Source: Balanoglossus misakiensis | Lineage: Eukaryota; Hemichordata | Length of the DNA stretch: 64,000 bases | Assembly (NCBI GenBank): GCA_040954595.2 | Contig: CM082593.2 | Coordinates: forward strand, 4,464,001-4,528,000 | Reading direction: 5' to 3' | Shown here: one piece after another, positions 61,917 through 64,000 of the stretch | Layout: every line of letters starts with the position of its first letter | How positions within the stretch are numbered: the stretch's first letter is position 1 | Position numbers and translations under genes: made by a program | The notes under the pieces: model-generated | The model's database searches: none | Told to the model about the DNA's origin: nothing | What the model saw: only the letters and a program-made list of their open reading frames with translations

Positions 61917-63258
61917 TGAAAGATGATTATCAGTAAAATATAAATGCCAGTTCTGTCATGCCGTGAAATGTCAAAAGTATTCTGACATCAAATTAGTTCT
62001 CGTGACATGGACCACAGTGACAACATGTGTGAGATTTATAACACTGATGATACCATACACGATAATTGGGTCAGGCGTTATGTATTTTTAGCAACCACTA
62101 GGAGTTATCGTGAACAAGTACATAGAGTATGTGATTCCAGCTACACACTTGTGACCAGTCGCTATGATATCCCATGATTCCAACTGTTTGTGTCAACTGT
62201 TTGATATACATGCAGAGCACTCAGAGAAACTGGTTTTTATCCAGTACAATTTCTGCAAACTTGCCCCATGTTACGATACTAGCATGCTACACCGAAATCT
62301 TCTTGCATAATTTGCAATATTTTATACTAACCTCATAGTATTGACCACAATTTAGCGCCATGGAAACCCAAGTGGGAGCTTTAATACAATATCTTATGAG
62401 AAAGTTCACTTAATTGGTTTTCTGGATTCAACGTTTCCTAGCATAGCTGGTACACCGGGAGATTTTAGTTTCTGATGGAAATACTTTAGAGGATGTTCTT
62501 CGCATCATTCACTTGCAATGCCGCAGTGCTATCCCGCCCACGCACTGCCTTCAATTTTCTGCCGAGTTGGTACGTCATCCAGCTGAGCATTTCATCTCTA
62601 GCAGGGAGGAATGTTTATTGCTCAACTTGAGTTCACTGCAACACTTCAATTGAACTTTGAAGAGCAGTGCGTACGGGCAGCTGCATGTGACACTATGAAT
62701 CATTCTCTCCATTCAAAGCCCACACCTCCCGCCTCCCTCCCCACAGCATACAAATACTGCCAATGTACAAAGTATTGGAGCATGCATGCATGTATAAAGA
62801 CTCACTGACTTTCCAATTTTAATAACTACCAAAAAGAAATTAAACCACGTCCGAGTCTAAACCACAAGTATGTGATGTGGTTGTCACTTTAAGCAAAAGT
62901 TTGAAACTGATTCACCAATTGGCTCATGTTATTTTCCATTCATAAGATTTTATTCTGCTTAATGAAACATGCTGAAGTGTTTGTCATCAGAGTATGAAGG
63001 TCTGGCCTAAACTGGTCATGTGGACGCATTGCTCTGGGCCTGGTCTCAGCTGGGGACACTGTTAATTAGGCTAACCTTGAGTCAGGCACTGACTTCAATT
63101 TCAAATGTTTACATGCAACTGTGTGGCGATACCCCCCTGAGCGAATTTTTGAGCTATGGCCATAAATGGACTACAGACAGGACATTATCCCCCATGCTGT
63201 GCTTTGAGCACATGGAAACAAACAAGCAAACAAATAAATAAATACATGTAAAGTTAAA

Positions 63259-63312
63259 CCTGTCTATAGTGGTCAGTCAAGGGACTTTCCTAAACTGGCC
63301 TTTATAGACAGG
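63259..63312. repeat. hairpin element with about 19-bp arms
   Basis: The left arm starts CCTGTCTATA (63259-63268) and the right arm ends TATAGACAGG (63303-63312), perfectly complementary there. The inner CAGT/ACTG continues the pairing with a few mismatches around a 16-base loop. It looks like a fragment of an interspersed palindromic repeat. Confidence 0.75.
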
Positions 63313-64000
63313 TGGACTTTACAGATACGTCGATTGCAGAGCCAGTGATATTGGCCACTGAAATGCATATAATCATCTGGATAGTAGCTACACGTATGTA
63401 ATAGATACTACATTATTTACATATTATTAGTAGCTGACACTGTGATAATGATCAACAATACAGCAATATTTCAAACCAAAAACAAAAGTTTTTTTAAACA
63501 ACTGAACACAAAACTGTTTCAGATCTCATATTATGTATCCCATGATATGAAGTGACCTCACCATGATAAATCACATGACCAATGCCACATCAACCATTGA
63601 CATAGTAATTCTGGCGACAAAACATGAAATTGCATTCTAATCCACATGGCACAAAAGTTAAGATTTATGTGAAGTCGAGTCATAAATGTTCCATTTGCAT
63701 GTCTGGAGATCAGCAGGAATGTTTGTTTGTTATCAAGTTTCTAAGTTTAATTGCTTAATCAGCAACAAGGTCATAACTACATAGATGTACATGTATGTAA
63801 ACCAGTATAGTATAGTCGCAGTAAATAGCCATCGGACTTTGTGCAAACTTCAGAATGCAAAGAATTCAACGTTACATGTAGTTCTGTACAAACAGTTGGC
63901 GATTTTATAGTCCTCCACTGCCTGTTTAGTTTTATATCCTTACAAGTATACAGACATCAAATGCCTTTCTTATAAATACTTCAGGCTATTTATAGAATTA

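Larger units (their letters stand above)
60614..64000 (-). other. MELK first intron and/or upstream region
   Basis: No coding exon was recognised. The acceptor next to 60613 implies this begins with a 5' UTR intron. The promoter is not placed. GC-richer patches in sense at about 62530-62545 (GGGCGGGAT) and about 62712-62733 (GCGGGAGG with TTTGAA, like a CHR element) resemble cell-cycle promoter elements but are short. The stretch also holds a 57-bp tandem duplication, a short GT array and a hairpin repeat. Confidence 0.5.

Noticed and set aside
62332-62370. ATG followed by a short frame and GTTAGT donor-like site, considered as an alternative MELK first coding exon
   Set aside because: The peptide has no similarity to MELK N-termini; the downstream ATG at 60555 matches the family start.

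Overview
The window is nuclear DNA from an animal, most likely a marine invertebrate. Supports for this are spliced protein-coding exons with GT-AG introns of about 90-1600 bp, an APE-type non-LTR retrotransposon, many simple-sequence arrays, and long stretches without genes. The conserved gene is highly similar to vertebrate MELK. The species cannot be fixed from the sequence; an invertebrate deuterostome such as an amphioxus, hemichordate or echinoderm is a guess.

Layout. (1) Positions 1-20490: no recognisable gene; unique-looking non-coding DNA with short palindromes, a 27-bp tandem repeat and microsatellites. (2) 20491 to about 23430, minus strand: a non-LTR retrotransposon with a 917-codon endonuclease plus reverse transcriptase frame whose catalytic motifs are all present. 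Its extreme N-terminus is broken by a 14-bp tandem duplication. (3) About 23430-51110: a second gene-poor stretch of about 28 kb with microsatellites, homopolymer runs, a CpG-dense segment near 41.5 kb, and two strong CTCF-consensus matches at 49.3-49.5 kb, about 1.6-1.8 kb beyond the inferred MELK 3' end. (4) About 51110-60613 and probably beyond, minus strand: MELK (maternal embryonic leucine zipper kinase), complete in its coding part. It has fourteen coding exons giving 656 residues (human 651) and a possible 15-codon cassette exon. There is a 1.7-kb 3' UTR and a 5' UTR intron whose upstream exon was not located. (5) 60614-64000: probably the first MELK intron and/or upstream region, with a 57-bp tandem duplication and a hairpin element.

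I assembled MELK exon by exon. Every junction keeps frame, and residue numbering through the catalytic domain equals the human protein (K40, D132, D150, T167, S171). No tRNA, rRNA or CRISPR was seen. I did not find an obviously novel system. The points most worth checking are the CTCF-like pair flanking MELK, the candidate cassette exon at the kinase/UBA boundary with a palindrome beside it, the duplicated donor region of exon 10, and the nearly intact retrotransposon.
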